A DNA stretch of 29,809 bases. Origin: UBA1275 sp038124025 (lineage in GTDB: Bacteria; Bacteroidota; Rhodothermia; Balneolales; Balneolaceae). The DNA lies in assembly GCA_038124025.1 (NCBI GenBank), contig JAYPBC010000026.1:1-29809 (forward strand), in the 5' to 3' direction. Positions 7,983 to 15,530 of this stretch are shown here, one piece after another; the first letter of the stretch is position 1; each line of letters begins with the position of its first letter. Below the pieces are notes generated by a model. It was not told the DNA's origin. It made no database searches and worked only from the letters and a program-made list of their open reading frames with translations. A program made the position numbers and the translations under genes.

Positions 7983-9017
7983 TTAATTGCTGCTCTTTTT
8001 TGAGGAGCTTTGTTTCACGTTCACCGGAGTAGCCTCTTCTGGCACATACTTATCGTAGGCATTAATAATATCTTTTACCAACTTATGCCGGACCACGTCA
8101 CCATCATCCAGATAAACAAAATCGATGCCTTCTACGTCTTGCAAGATTCGTTGGATGGAGATTAATCCGGACTCATGCTTTCGGGGTAAATCGGTTTGGG
8201 TTACGTCTCCGGTTATAATGGCCCGGGAGTTGAAACCAATACGCGTGAGAAACATCTTCATCTGGGTATTGGTGGCATTTTGCGCCTCATCCAAAATTAC
8301 GAAGGCATTGTTGAGCGTCCGTCCTCGCATGTAGGCGAGTGGAGCAATCTCGATGGTGTTTTTTTGCAGGTTCAGGTTCAGTTTTTCTTGGTCTAGCATA
8401 TCTTCTAAAGCATCGTATAAGGGGCGCAGGTAAGGATCGATTTTCTCTCGAAGATCACCCGGCAAAAATCCGAGTGTTTCACCTGCTTCCACCGCTGGCC
8501 TAGCCAAAATAATCTTTTGAACCTTACGTTCTTTCAATGCCTTAACAGCCAGAGCTACCGAGGTATAGGTTTTCCCAGTTCCCGCTGGCCCTATCGCAAA
8601 AAGAATGTCATGTTTCGCCGAAGATTTCACCATCTGAACTTGTCCAGAAGTCTTTGCTCGTACAGGTTCGCCGCGATGAGTGTACAGAATAACATCACCC
8701 TTTCCAGTGAATGGATCTACCGTTAACGCTTTTGGTGCTTTGCCATTGAGGCGAATTAGTGTTTTGACGTCACCTTCACGAACGTCTTTCCCTCTAATAG
8801 CCACCTCAACCATACCTTTGATGATCAGTCGTGCTTGGGCCACTTGTGCGTCTGGGCCACTTAATTTGACCCGCTCACCCCTGGCATTGAAACGCGTTTC
8901 AGGGAAGGCTTGATCGAGTAAGCGCAGGTTTTCATCGTTTAACCCGAAAAGTTGAACGTGACTTACGCCCTCGGTTGAGATTAGGTGTTCGGAGTATGAG
9001 CTGGTATCTTCGGTCAT
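7983..9017 (-). CDS. phoH: PhoH family ATPase (YbeZ-like)
   Basis: A 344-residue cytoplasmic P-loop ATPase. Residues about 15-90 are the small N-terminal RNA-binding-like domain typical of PhoH/YbeZ proteins. The ATPase domain follows with Walker A GPAGTGKT at 143-150, the PhoH block KIILARPAVEAGETLGFLPGD at 168-188, Walker B VILDEAQN at 240-247 and the sensor ITGDVTQTDLP near 268. The tail is Ser/Lys-rich. In many bacteria this gene stands beside ybeY, and the products act in ribosome or rRNA quality control; no ybeY is seen here. Its ATG overlaps the rpe stop by 4 bases (ATGA at 9014-9017). Symbol used in the common PhoH sense; ybeZ is equivalent. Confidence 0.93.
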   Translation of the reverse strand: MTEDTSSYSEHLISTEGVSHVQLFGLNDENLRLLDQAFPETRFNARGERVKLSGPDAQVAQARLIIKGMVEVAIRGKDVREGDVKTLIRLNGKAPKALTVDPFTGKGDVILYTHRGEPVRAKTSGQVQMVKSSAKHDILFAIGPAGTGKTYTSVALAVKALKERKVQKIILARPAVEAGETLGFLPGDLREKIDPYLRPLYDALEDMLDQEKLNLNLQKNTIEIAPLAYMRGRTLNNAFVILDEAQNATNTQMKMFLTRIGFNSRAIITGDVTQTDLPRKHESGLISIQRILQDVEGIDFVYLDDGDVVRHKLVKDIINAYDKYVPEEATPVNVKQSSSKKSSN

Positions 9018-9697
9018 TCACTCCTTAAATTCGAAAGGCTGCTCTGTAGTTCCGCAACTTTTTGGGTTATATCTTCAGCGGAGAAGACGGCGTTTCCAGC
9101 CACTAATACATCGACTCCTGCTTCGGCAATATCGATGATATTGCTGGAATTCACGCCCCCGTCTATTTCTATGAGGAAAGAAAGTTCATGTTTTTCTCGC
9201 AGCTCAACGAGTTGTTGTACCTTTGTTAAGGTGGCTGGGATAAATTGCTGGCCACCAAAACCAGGGTTAACGCTCATCAAAAGTACCAAATCAACCTCAG
9301 CTAAAATGGGTTCGATGGCTGATACAGGGGTAGCTGGATTGATCACCACACCGGTCATAGCTCCGTGAGAGCGGATGAGTTGAATGGTACGATGCAAATG
9401 GACACAGGCTTCTGCGTGCACGGAAATTAAATCGGCTCCTGCATCACAAAAAGCTTCTATGTACTGATCTGGATTCTCAATCATCAAGTGTACATCCATA
9501 AAAGCTTCGTTCGAAATTCGGGCGACCGACGCTACAACATTGGGACCAAAACTAATATTAGGGACAAAATGCCCATCCATTATATCGCAGTGTATCCATT
9601 GGGCCCCTCCATCGAGTGCGGCTTGGACTTGGGCGCCTAATTGAGCTTTGTCAGCAGCTAGAATAGAAGGAGCTAATATGGGTAAGTCAAAATTCAT
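9014..9697 (-). CDS. rpe: Ribulose-phosphate 3-epimerase
   Basis: A 227-residue TIM-barrel enzyme of standard length that interconverts ribulose-5-phosphate and xylulose-5-phosphate in the pentose phosphate pathway. Family signatures are all present: APSILAAD at the start, the metal/catalytic HCDIMDGHFVPN near residue 38, DVHLMIENP near 70, the MSVNPGFGGQ phosphate-side loop near 140, EIDGGVN with the second catalytic Asp near 175, and VAGNAVF near 197. It is the first gene of a tight four-gene operon (rpe, phoH, MBL hydrolase, PNP). The start ATG at 9697 follows TGAGATTTCAACGAA, without a strong ribosome binding site. Confidence 0.96.
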   Translation of the reverse strand: MNFDLPILAPSILAADKAQLGAQVQAALDGGAQWIHCDIMDGHFVPNISFGPNVVASVARISNEAFMDVHLMIENPDQYIEAFCDAGADLISVHAEACVHLHRTIQLIRSHGAMTGVVINPATPVSAIEPILAEVDLVLLMSVNPGFGGQQFIPATLTKVQQLVELREKHELSFLIEIDGGVNSSNIIDIAEAGVDVLVAGNAVFSAEDITQKVAELQSSLSNLRSE

Positions 9698-9796
9698 TTC
9701 GTTGAAATCTCAGAGGTTAATTAAAAAAACGTACCATCTACACCGATTCAGTGGAATTCCAGGGATTTAGTGTATGATTCATCAAAGTCAATATCA

Positions 9797-10615
9797 CTAA
9801 TTTTGATTGTCGGGCAAATTATTTTCAACACCGGTAGAGTCGGTGAATACCGCACCGCCTTCACTTTCTTCTACGGCATTAAAGCGTTCAGAAACAACCA
9901 AATTCAGTGACTCGCCTTCAACAAGTTCGCTCACTTTTGGGCTGAAATCAAGCACCGTATTTGGTATTTGTCCCTCGGTTGGTTGAAATCGTATTTCCCC
10001 TACTCGAAGTCCTACTTCGCGAAGCTTGAGTTGGGCATTTGGTAGCAAAAGACCTACAATTTCGGGCACTTGCACTATCTTATCACCCAGACCATCGCTC
10101 ACAATCAAGTTTATTACGGCTCCTTTATCCACCGCTTCGCCAGCGGTTAAGGATTGTTGGAGGACCACATTTTTAAATCGAGAGCTTTCATAGCTAATCG
10201 TGCCCACTTCAAGACCATAATTCTGCAACTGCACCTGAGCGTTTCGAAGGGACAAATTAGTCACACTTGGGACGATAACGGTAGGACGAACGGCTGCGTT
10301 TACGGTCAAATAGACTTTTCGGTTGGGCTTTACAATGGTATTGGCTCCTGGGGCCTGATCCAAGACATAGTTAGCGGGAAAGGCGGCATTGGACCGGCGG
10401 TCAGATACTTCGTACCGAAGTCCTAATGCGTTAATCATACCAGCCGCCTCCTCCAAGGATAGCCGAGTTAGGTCGGGCACGGTGACGCCTTGGTTATACT
10501 GAGTGTAACGGGGCATGAGCATTTTATCAAAAACCAATAAGCCTAGTGCGCCTGCCAGAATAACTCCAAGGCCTAATAGATAAACATATTTATTGGTAAG
10601 CAGACTTCGAATCAT
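9797..10615 (-). CDS. Membrane-anchored protein with three PASTA domains, no kinase
   Basis: A 272-residue protein. After a short cytoplasmic tail it has one transmembrane helix (about residues 11-30, YLLGLGVILAGALGLLVF) and then three PASTA repeats in the periplasm: about 43-108 (VTVPDLTRLSLEEA), 111-178 (VIVPSVTNLSLRNA) and 181-245 (VQVPEIVGLLLPNA). An acidic, probably disordered tail follows. PASTA domains in Ser/Thr kinases and PBPs bind peptidoglycan fragments; here no kinase or transpeptidase domain exists, as in other Bacteroidota PASTA proteins. A role in sensing or tethering cell wall is inferred. It stands 99 bases upstream of rpe and may lead that operon. Confidence 0.9.
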   Translation of the reverse strand: MIRSLLTNKYVYLLGLGVILAGALGLLVFDKMLMPRYTQYNQGVTVPDLTRLSLEEAAGMINALGLRYEVSDRRSNAAFPANYVLDQAPGANTIVKPNRKVYLTVNAAVRPTVIVPSVTNLSLRNAQVQLQNYGLEVGTISYESSRFKNVVLQQSLTAGEAVDKGAVINLIVSDGLGDKIVQVPEIVGLLLPNAQLKLREVGLRVGEIRFQPTEGQIPNTVLDFSPKVSELVEGESLNLVVSERFNAVEESEGGAVFTDSTGVENNLPDNQN

Positions 10616-10763
10616 AACGATGAAGTAGAGTTCATGTTGAAATGATAAACAGTTTTACAGCACCTCTCAAAATACGGCGATTTAGCCACAAATAAACTAT
10701 GGGCTCTAAGATTGCTTTCCACGAAATGGACAAGTGCGAAACAGCCACCAATACATCACTCCT

Positions 10764-11888
10764 TTAAAAATGCCAAACCAAGGCCACTGCTCGCTCCGAA
10801 AGTACCGATCCTGTTTCCATCTGCAATCTAGACTGGGCTAGTTTGGCACTAAAATAAGCATCAAAAGCAGAAATCATATGATTGACCAGCAGCAGTTTCA
10901 ACACATTACCCGCATCTCGGTACTGGTTGTTGAATTCTTCTGCCCGGTCGCGACCCTCAATAAACCGTTCGCTAAGCATGGTCGCATCCCAGGAATATTG
11001 GTACACATGCGCTGCTCCTTGAGCCAAACGCTGCTCATGAAAGTCCTGCCAACCTGGTTGAAACTGATAATATTTACTCATGAGCTCGTAATACTGCTGC
11101 GATCCAAAATCTTGGAGCACATGCGAAAACTCCGACCTAGTCACACAAGAAGGAGGCTCCAAACTACCGCAGCCTTCCGGAATGTTAAAAATAAACCGTG
11201 TGCGCACTTCCACGGCGCGCACCGCTTCTTCCGTAATTTTTCCCCAGTCCTGAGTCGTCTCCCCAAAAGCAGGCGTTAATCCACCCACCAACGCGTCCAA
11301 AGCCTCGTAGCCATTTACTAACTTATTGGCTTTGGAATAATCAACCAACCACTGCGCATAAGCTACAGGGCTCCAGTAGGTATTACCGTATTGCTCATAC
11401 GCCGTTTCATTGTCTTTGGCAAGCTGCTGCCTTTTACTATAAAATACCCAGGCCGCAATCTCTGCAGTCGCAAAAATTGCTGTACGTCCCCAATTTCCCT
11501 GCAAAGCCTGCCCAGAACCTGGTGCAAGGGCCGAGGACCAAAAAGCAACGCCAGGTGAGGGATTACGACTGGCTTCGAGCAGCTGGTTTTGCTGCCATGA
11601 AGGCTGCCTTTGATTGGATAATTGAGCCCTCAAAAATTTTTTACTCGTTGGGTTTACACTGGCCTGGCGTACACCCTGTAAGGGTAGTAAAGAAGGTTGG
11701 ACTCCCTCAATAACCTGAAATTCGGCTCCCGAGATACTCATCTGATCATGTATTTGGGCTCCCACCCGGGTTGATGAAACCGCAAGCAGCCCAAAAATGC
11801 TAGCCACAATAACGCTTCTGCCAAGCTGTTTGACAACGCTCAGTGAGGAAGCCGCTGGTGCCACGATATGTATCCACCTGCGGATCAT
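10764..11888 (-). CDS. Exported DUF5683-like protein of unknown function
   Basis: A 374-residue protein. A hydrophobic stretch near residues 25-40 (SVIVASIFGLLAVSS) followed by TRVGAQ looks like a signal peptide with a long n-region. A Met further in (DQMSIS, residue 49) lies after that stretch and would remove the signal. Around residue 120 the text ALAPGSGQALQGNWGRTA and then a hydrophobic helix (IFATAEIAAWVFY) match the pattern of DUF5683-type envelope proteins, and near the C-terminus NHMISAFDAYFSAKL is the second such block. Two Cys residues close together (about 240-250, GCGSLEPPSC) may form a disulfide. The ATG overlaps the stop of the giant peptidase/barrel gene by 4 bases (11885-11888), so the two are coupled and probably work together at the outer membrane. 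Confidence 0.72.
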   Translation of the reverse strand: MIRRWIHIVAPAASSLSVVKQLGRSVIVASIFGLLAVSSTRVGAQIHDQMSISGAEFQVIEGVQPSLLPLQGVRQASVNPTSKKFLRAQLSNQRQPSWQQNQLLEASRNPSPGVAFWSSALAPGSGQALQGNWGRTAIFATAEIAAWVFYSKRQQLAKDNETAYEQYGNTYWSPVAYAQWLVDYSKANKLVNGYEALDALVGGLTPAFGETTQDWGKITEEAVRAVEVRTRFIFNIPEGCGSLEPPSCVTRSEFSHVLQDFGSQQYYELMSKYYQFQPGWQDFHEQRLAQGAAHVYQYSWDATMLSERFIEGRDRAEEFNNQYRDAGNVLKLLLVNHMISAFDAYFSAKLAQSRLQMETGSVLSERAVALVWHF

Positions 11889-14800
11889 AACAATTCAAAA
11901 TCAAAGGTCAAGCCAAAGTGAAACAATAATTCACCCCCGTAATTGACCCGATTCCCGGTTGCAGGGGTGACAAAATCGTCCGGAAGCTCCACAGAAAACC
12001 GGTCGAATCCATAAGCGCCACTCACAAAGAATTTAATGGGGAACAAATAATAGGCAGAGGTAGCTATTCGAAGCTCGGCGCCAATTCCACTTTTGAGACG
12101 AGCTCCGCTATCAATTTTGTCGGGCACCTTATTGGAGTCTCCCAAATACCAACCGTTGCCTGTTTCAAAAAAGAGCCTAGCATACATTTTATCCAAAGTA
12201 TATGGTCCAATTTGACTGTTCATTTTTTTACGGATGGGTACAAACCAGCTAAGAGAGGTCATGGCCGTCGTGCTACCACCTATGGCAAAAAATGGATAAC
12301 TTCGTAGCCCTAAGAACCCACCCACATAGTCAGTATAAAAGGAATCCTTTGGGTTGTTGAAATAACTAAACCCACGGACCCTGGCCTGAAAAGCCTGCTG
12401 CCCAAAGGTGCGAAATCCATAACGCAGATGTAATTCGGTAGAGTGATTTCGTGAATTTTTAAAGATGGGAACCAGTGAACCCTCTTTTATTTCGTACTCT
12501 TCCAAGAGCTTTGAGGGTTGATATTGATATCGCAAGTACCCTTTGAAGCCAAGTGGGGCAATATCGGAATCGGTACTGTAGCTGTAATAATTAAAGGTAT
12601 ACGCGGCCGACAGGGTGGTTCCTTTGAAGTATTCGGAAGATGAGCCTGTAATAAAGGCTTTGAGCTCTCTAGAATAAAAATTATCGGTACTCACGCGGTA
12701 GGGTGAATAGCCCACTCCGAGTTCAAGTAGACTAAAGCGGGATAATTTAGACCGAAGGTATAGATCAGCCTGCCAAATTTCATAGCCAATATCGACTCGA
12801 GCGGTATCGGGGAGGCAGGAGGTACAAGGGTATTCGGTAATGGATAGTCCATCGTCCACATTGCGATGAAGGTTGAATATTTCGACAGATACGGTTGGGG
12901 ACCAACTACGCTGAATGAAGGGGAGCCCACGATATTCTGCCTGGAAGAAGATGTCTCGGTCCAATTCAATGATACGGCTTGGCTGAAAAAACTCCCCAAT
13001 AGTGCCGGCACTTTTAGACCCTAATCCCACCATAATTCCGCCGAATATCGAAAGGCGATCGATCACATCACGAGAAGCCATATAGACTCCTGGTTTCATA
13101 TCACGCCATAAATTTTGACCTAAATCACCGAACTGCCCTGCTTTTAGCAATTGTCCGTTACGGCCATTGAGTTGAGTGTAATTGTCAAAGCGGATAAGTG
13201 GGAAGAAAGAGGTTTGGGTATAGGTGTCGGTATAACGGCGCAGAGAGCGCTCATCGGGCTGCCCTACAGTGGGTAGCTCAAATGAAAAAGAACCCGTGTC
13301 GGCATAGGCCCATGCTATTTCTGGCATGGTAGCAAGATCCGAATCATCAACGTAGTTAAGGGCTGCAATGGCAGACAGATTAGGTTGATTTTGTAGAACT
13401 CTCACGGGTTCATTAAGCTGCGCATTGGGTTGTTGGCTACCTCTATTGTACCCGAGCCAAATAAAACCCAACTGATCTTCCGATATCGAAACAGCGCGAA
13501 TGGGACGAGACCGAAGCGTATATCCGTTGGCTACATACTCGGAATAATAAAGCCGGCCTTTGTACTCAACTGGCATAAACGCACCTCCAAGCACATCGGT
13601 GAGCTGCTGCATGCGATCTGGAACAGGAAAGCCCTTCGAATCTAGAGCCACCCTATAAAGGTTAAAACGACCAGTAGGAGCAGCGCTGAAATACAGGTAA
13701 GAACCAGTAGCGTCTACATAGGGATCTCGGAGATCAAAAGAGGCGTCGGTTAATGCATGAAACGCATTTTCTTCAGTATCAAAACTAAAGAGTTGCCGTT
13801 CACCCAAATATGCGTACGCACCATATACCCGCTGACCATTGGGATGCCAAACAGGGCTAAAGATAGTTTGCCCATCTTCAAAAGAGGTCCATTTTTCCCA
13901 CTCATCAAGTATGATTTCAGGGCTATTTGATTCGATTGCCTGGGCGATCTGTTCATTCCAATTAGTTGAATCGGGTAAAGATGCCCAAACCAGGTTTTGA
14001 GTTCCCTTAGATTGTTGCACAGCAAGCAATCCATGACCTTGTGGATGCCATGCAGGTGCTTCTACTCGAGCAGATTGGCTTAAGCGAATGTCTGTTTTGC
14101 TGGTCATATCGTGGATGAAAATATCACGATAATCTTCACCATACCGGTTGTGCTTGTTTACAGCGTAGACGAGTTGTTTGCCAGATGGGCTCCAATCAAA
14201 TGAGGTATTTATGTAGTTTACCTGGGGTTCTAGTTCGTGCATATGGGCATGACCGGTAACCGCTGGGCTAAAGCTTGGTTCGTTCATGTTATCAACAATC
14301 GATCTCGCCGCACCCAAGCTCGAATCCGTATCCAAACTCGAATCCGCACCCAAGCCTGACGCATTTTGTCCCTGATGTAACGAATCCAACGTGCGAATAT
14401 AGAGCGACACCCGTGAGGTTGCCCGTTCGCGGTTAGAGACATAGGCAATCGCAGCCGATTCGGGATGGATACGTGGGAAAAAATTAAAAAAGCCACCGCT
14501 TTCAACCGACCAAACCTCTGCGTTATCTCTGGCCCATGGAGATTGGTTAACATGGGATTCTATCACAGAATATTCTTCTTTCAGCTGCTTAATCCAATCC
14601 TCAAAAACCTGCTCTCCTGGTATGCCGGTGGTTATCTCGATGGCTTCTGCCACATCAAACACCTGATCTTGCCCCAGTGCCAAACTTAGGTCTTTAAGTA
14701 CCACCTCTCCGAAGCGTTCGGCCATGTAGCGGGTAAAAGCAAAGCCCTGATTGTATACGGTTTCTCGCTCAATGGACGTCTTGGAGGCAAAAGTACCCAT

Positions 14801-15514
14801 TTCCGGTAGGTTGAAATAGCTGTCAGAAAGCACTCGGTTACGCAGCACCATATCGCGATGAGCATCCCATTTATCGTAGCTTAATTCCTTGCGTTGATAC
14901 TGTGCCGTTCCCTCGGCCAACCAGGCGGGGATGTTGAGTGAGGCAAAAGGCAGGGAAGCAATCCCATTAGGGAACCCATAAAGTACATCGGGTCGGCGCA
15001 CGTTTTCGTACGACAGCCACTGCAGGTAGGTCGCAGGGGTACGCCTCTCCCGCTTTAAGCCAACCTGTATCTGAATTATGTGGGTAAATTCGTGGGTGAT
15101 AACATTCCGCATCCAACGGTGTGTACCACGCAGGGGAGCATCTAGGGCAGGAATCCAAATATCGATTTTATTGTCAAAAAAGTAGGCGGCTCCATTGGAA
15201 TAATCTTCTCTGTCTTTAAGTACAATACTGACTTTTTCATCAGGCTCGTGCTCATACAACTCGGTGATGGGACCATAAATTTCTTCAGCAATTCGGGACA
15301 CTACCTGCGCGCTTCGATCATTTCCCTCCTGGAAATGCACCATAAAATGCTCACTTTCTATGGTAAACCAATCCAAATGATTGTACGAGTAGTCGTAATA
15401 CATGGGATTGGTCTGAGCAAACACCGCCGAATTACCCCAATACGAACTACCCAGCAAGCCACTCCCTAGAATGGCCAGAAATATGCAGGTGATATGGAGG
15501 ATGGATTTATGCAT
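11885..15514 (-). CDS. Giant outer-membrane protein: peptidase MA-like domain, TolB-like propeller, beta-barrel
   Basis: A 1209-residue exported protein (signal peptide ending near VFAQ, residue 34). Domain 1, about residues 45-320, is a gluzincin of the peptidase MA type: HEFTH at 141-145 and the third ligand Glu201 in AWLAEGTAQY. Domain 2, about 340-760, contains repeated blades of the WD40-like/TolB kind (FFPRIHPESAAIAYVSNRE, FDWSPSGKQLVYAVN, PVWHPNGQRVYGAY, DPYVDATGSYLYFSA). Domain 3, about 830-1209, is rich in alternating aromatic beta-strands and ends in FGLTFDFELL, as expected for an outer-membrane barrel of the surface-antigen type. An 18-base tandem duplication encodes DSSLDT/DSSLGA at 391-402. 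The zinc motif is intact, so proteolytic activity is plausible; substrate unknown. It lies 16 bases after the M6-like gene and is coupled to the DUF5683-like gene. Confidence 0.85.
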   Translation of the reverse strand: MHKSILHITCIFLAILGSGLLGSSYWGNSAVFAQTNPMYYDYSYNHLDWFTIESEHFMVHFQEGNDRSAQVVSRIAEEIYGPITELYEHEPDEKVSIVLKDREDYSNGAAYFFDNKIDIWIPALDAPLRGTHRWMRNVITHEFTHIIQIQVGLKRERRTPATYLQWLSYENVRRPDVLYGFPNGIASLPFASLNIPAWLAEGTAQYQRKELSYDKWDAHRDMVLRNRVLSDSYFNLPEMGTFASKTSIERETVYNQGFAFTRYMAERFGEVVLKDLSLALGQDQVFDVAEAIEITTGIPGEQVFEDWIKQLKEEYSVIESHVNQSPWARDNAEVWSVESGGFFNFFPRIHPESAAIAYVSNRERATSRVSLYIRTLDSLHQGQNASGLGADSSLDTDSSLGAARSIVDNMNEPSFSPAVTGHAHMHELEPQVNYINTSFDWSPSGKQLVYAVNKHNRYGEDYRDIFIHDMTSKTDIRLSQSARVEAPAWHPQGHGLLAVQQSKGTQNLVWASLPDSTNWNEQIAQAIESNSPEIILDEWEKWTSFEDGQTIFSPVWHPNGQRVYGAYAYLGERQLFSFDTEENAFHALTDASFDLRDPYVDATGSYLYFSAAPTGRFNLYRVALDSKGFPVPDRMQQLTDVLGGAFMPVEYKGRLYYSEYVANGYTLRSRPIRAVSISEDQLGFIWLGYNRGSQQPNAQLNEPVRVLQNQPNLSAIAALNYVDDSDLATMPEIAWAYADTGSFSFELPTVGQPDERSLRRYTDTYTQTSFFPLIRFDNYTQLNGRNGQLLKAGQFGDLGQNLWRDMKPGVYMASRDVIDRLSIFGGIMVGLGSKSAGTIGEFFQPSRIIELDRDIFFQAEYRGLPFIQRSWSPTVSVEIFNLHRNVDDGLSITEYPCTSCLPDTARVDIGYEIWQADLYLRSKLSRFSLLELGVGYSPYRVSTDNFYSRELKAFITGSSSEYFKGTTLSAAYTFNYYSYSTDSDIAPLGFKGYLRYQYQPSKLLEEYEIKEGSLVPIFKNSRNHSTELHLRYGFRTFGQQAFQARVRGFSYFNNPKDSFYTDYVGGFLGLRSYPFFAIGGSTTAMTSLSWFVPIRKKMNSQIGPYTLDKMYARLFFETGNGWYLGDSNKVPDKIDSGARLKSGIGAELRIATSAYYLFPIKFFVSGAYGFDRFSVELPDDFVTPATGNRVNYGGELLFHFGLTFDFELL
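14309..14344 (-). repeat. 18-base tandem duplication inside the peptidase/barrel gene
   Basis: Two copies of 18 bases, both starting GATTCGAG, encode DSSLDT and DSSLGA (residues 391-402) in a linker before the next propeller blade. The preceding GLGA resembles the end of a further copy, so the array may once have been longer. The length is a multiple of 3, so the frame is kept. Confidence 0.75.
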
Positions 15515-15530
15515 GGGTTAAAGGAATTCC

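Noticed and set aside
9770..9815. Inverted repeat ATCAAA / TTTGAT at the end of the PASTA gene as a terminator
   Set aside because: The stem is A/T-only, only six bases, and has no T-run; the downstream rpe operon may be co-transcribed.
10878..11279. 133-codon plus-strand open frame
   Set aside because: It is entirely antisense to the DUF5683-like gene, which has a signal peptide and coupling to its neighbour; no domain is visible.
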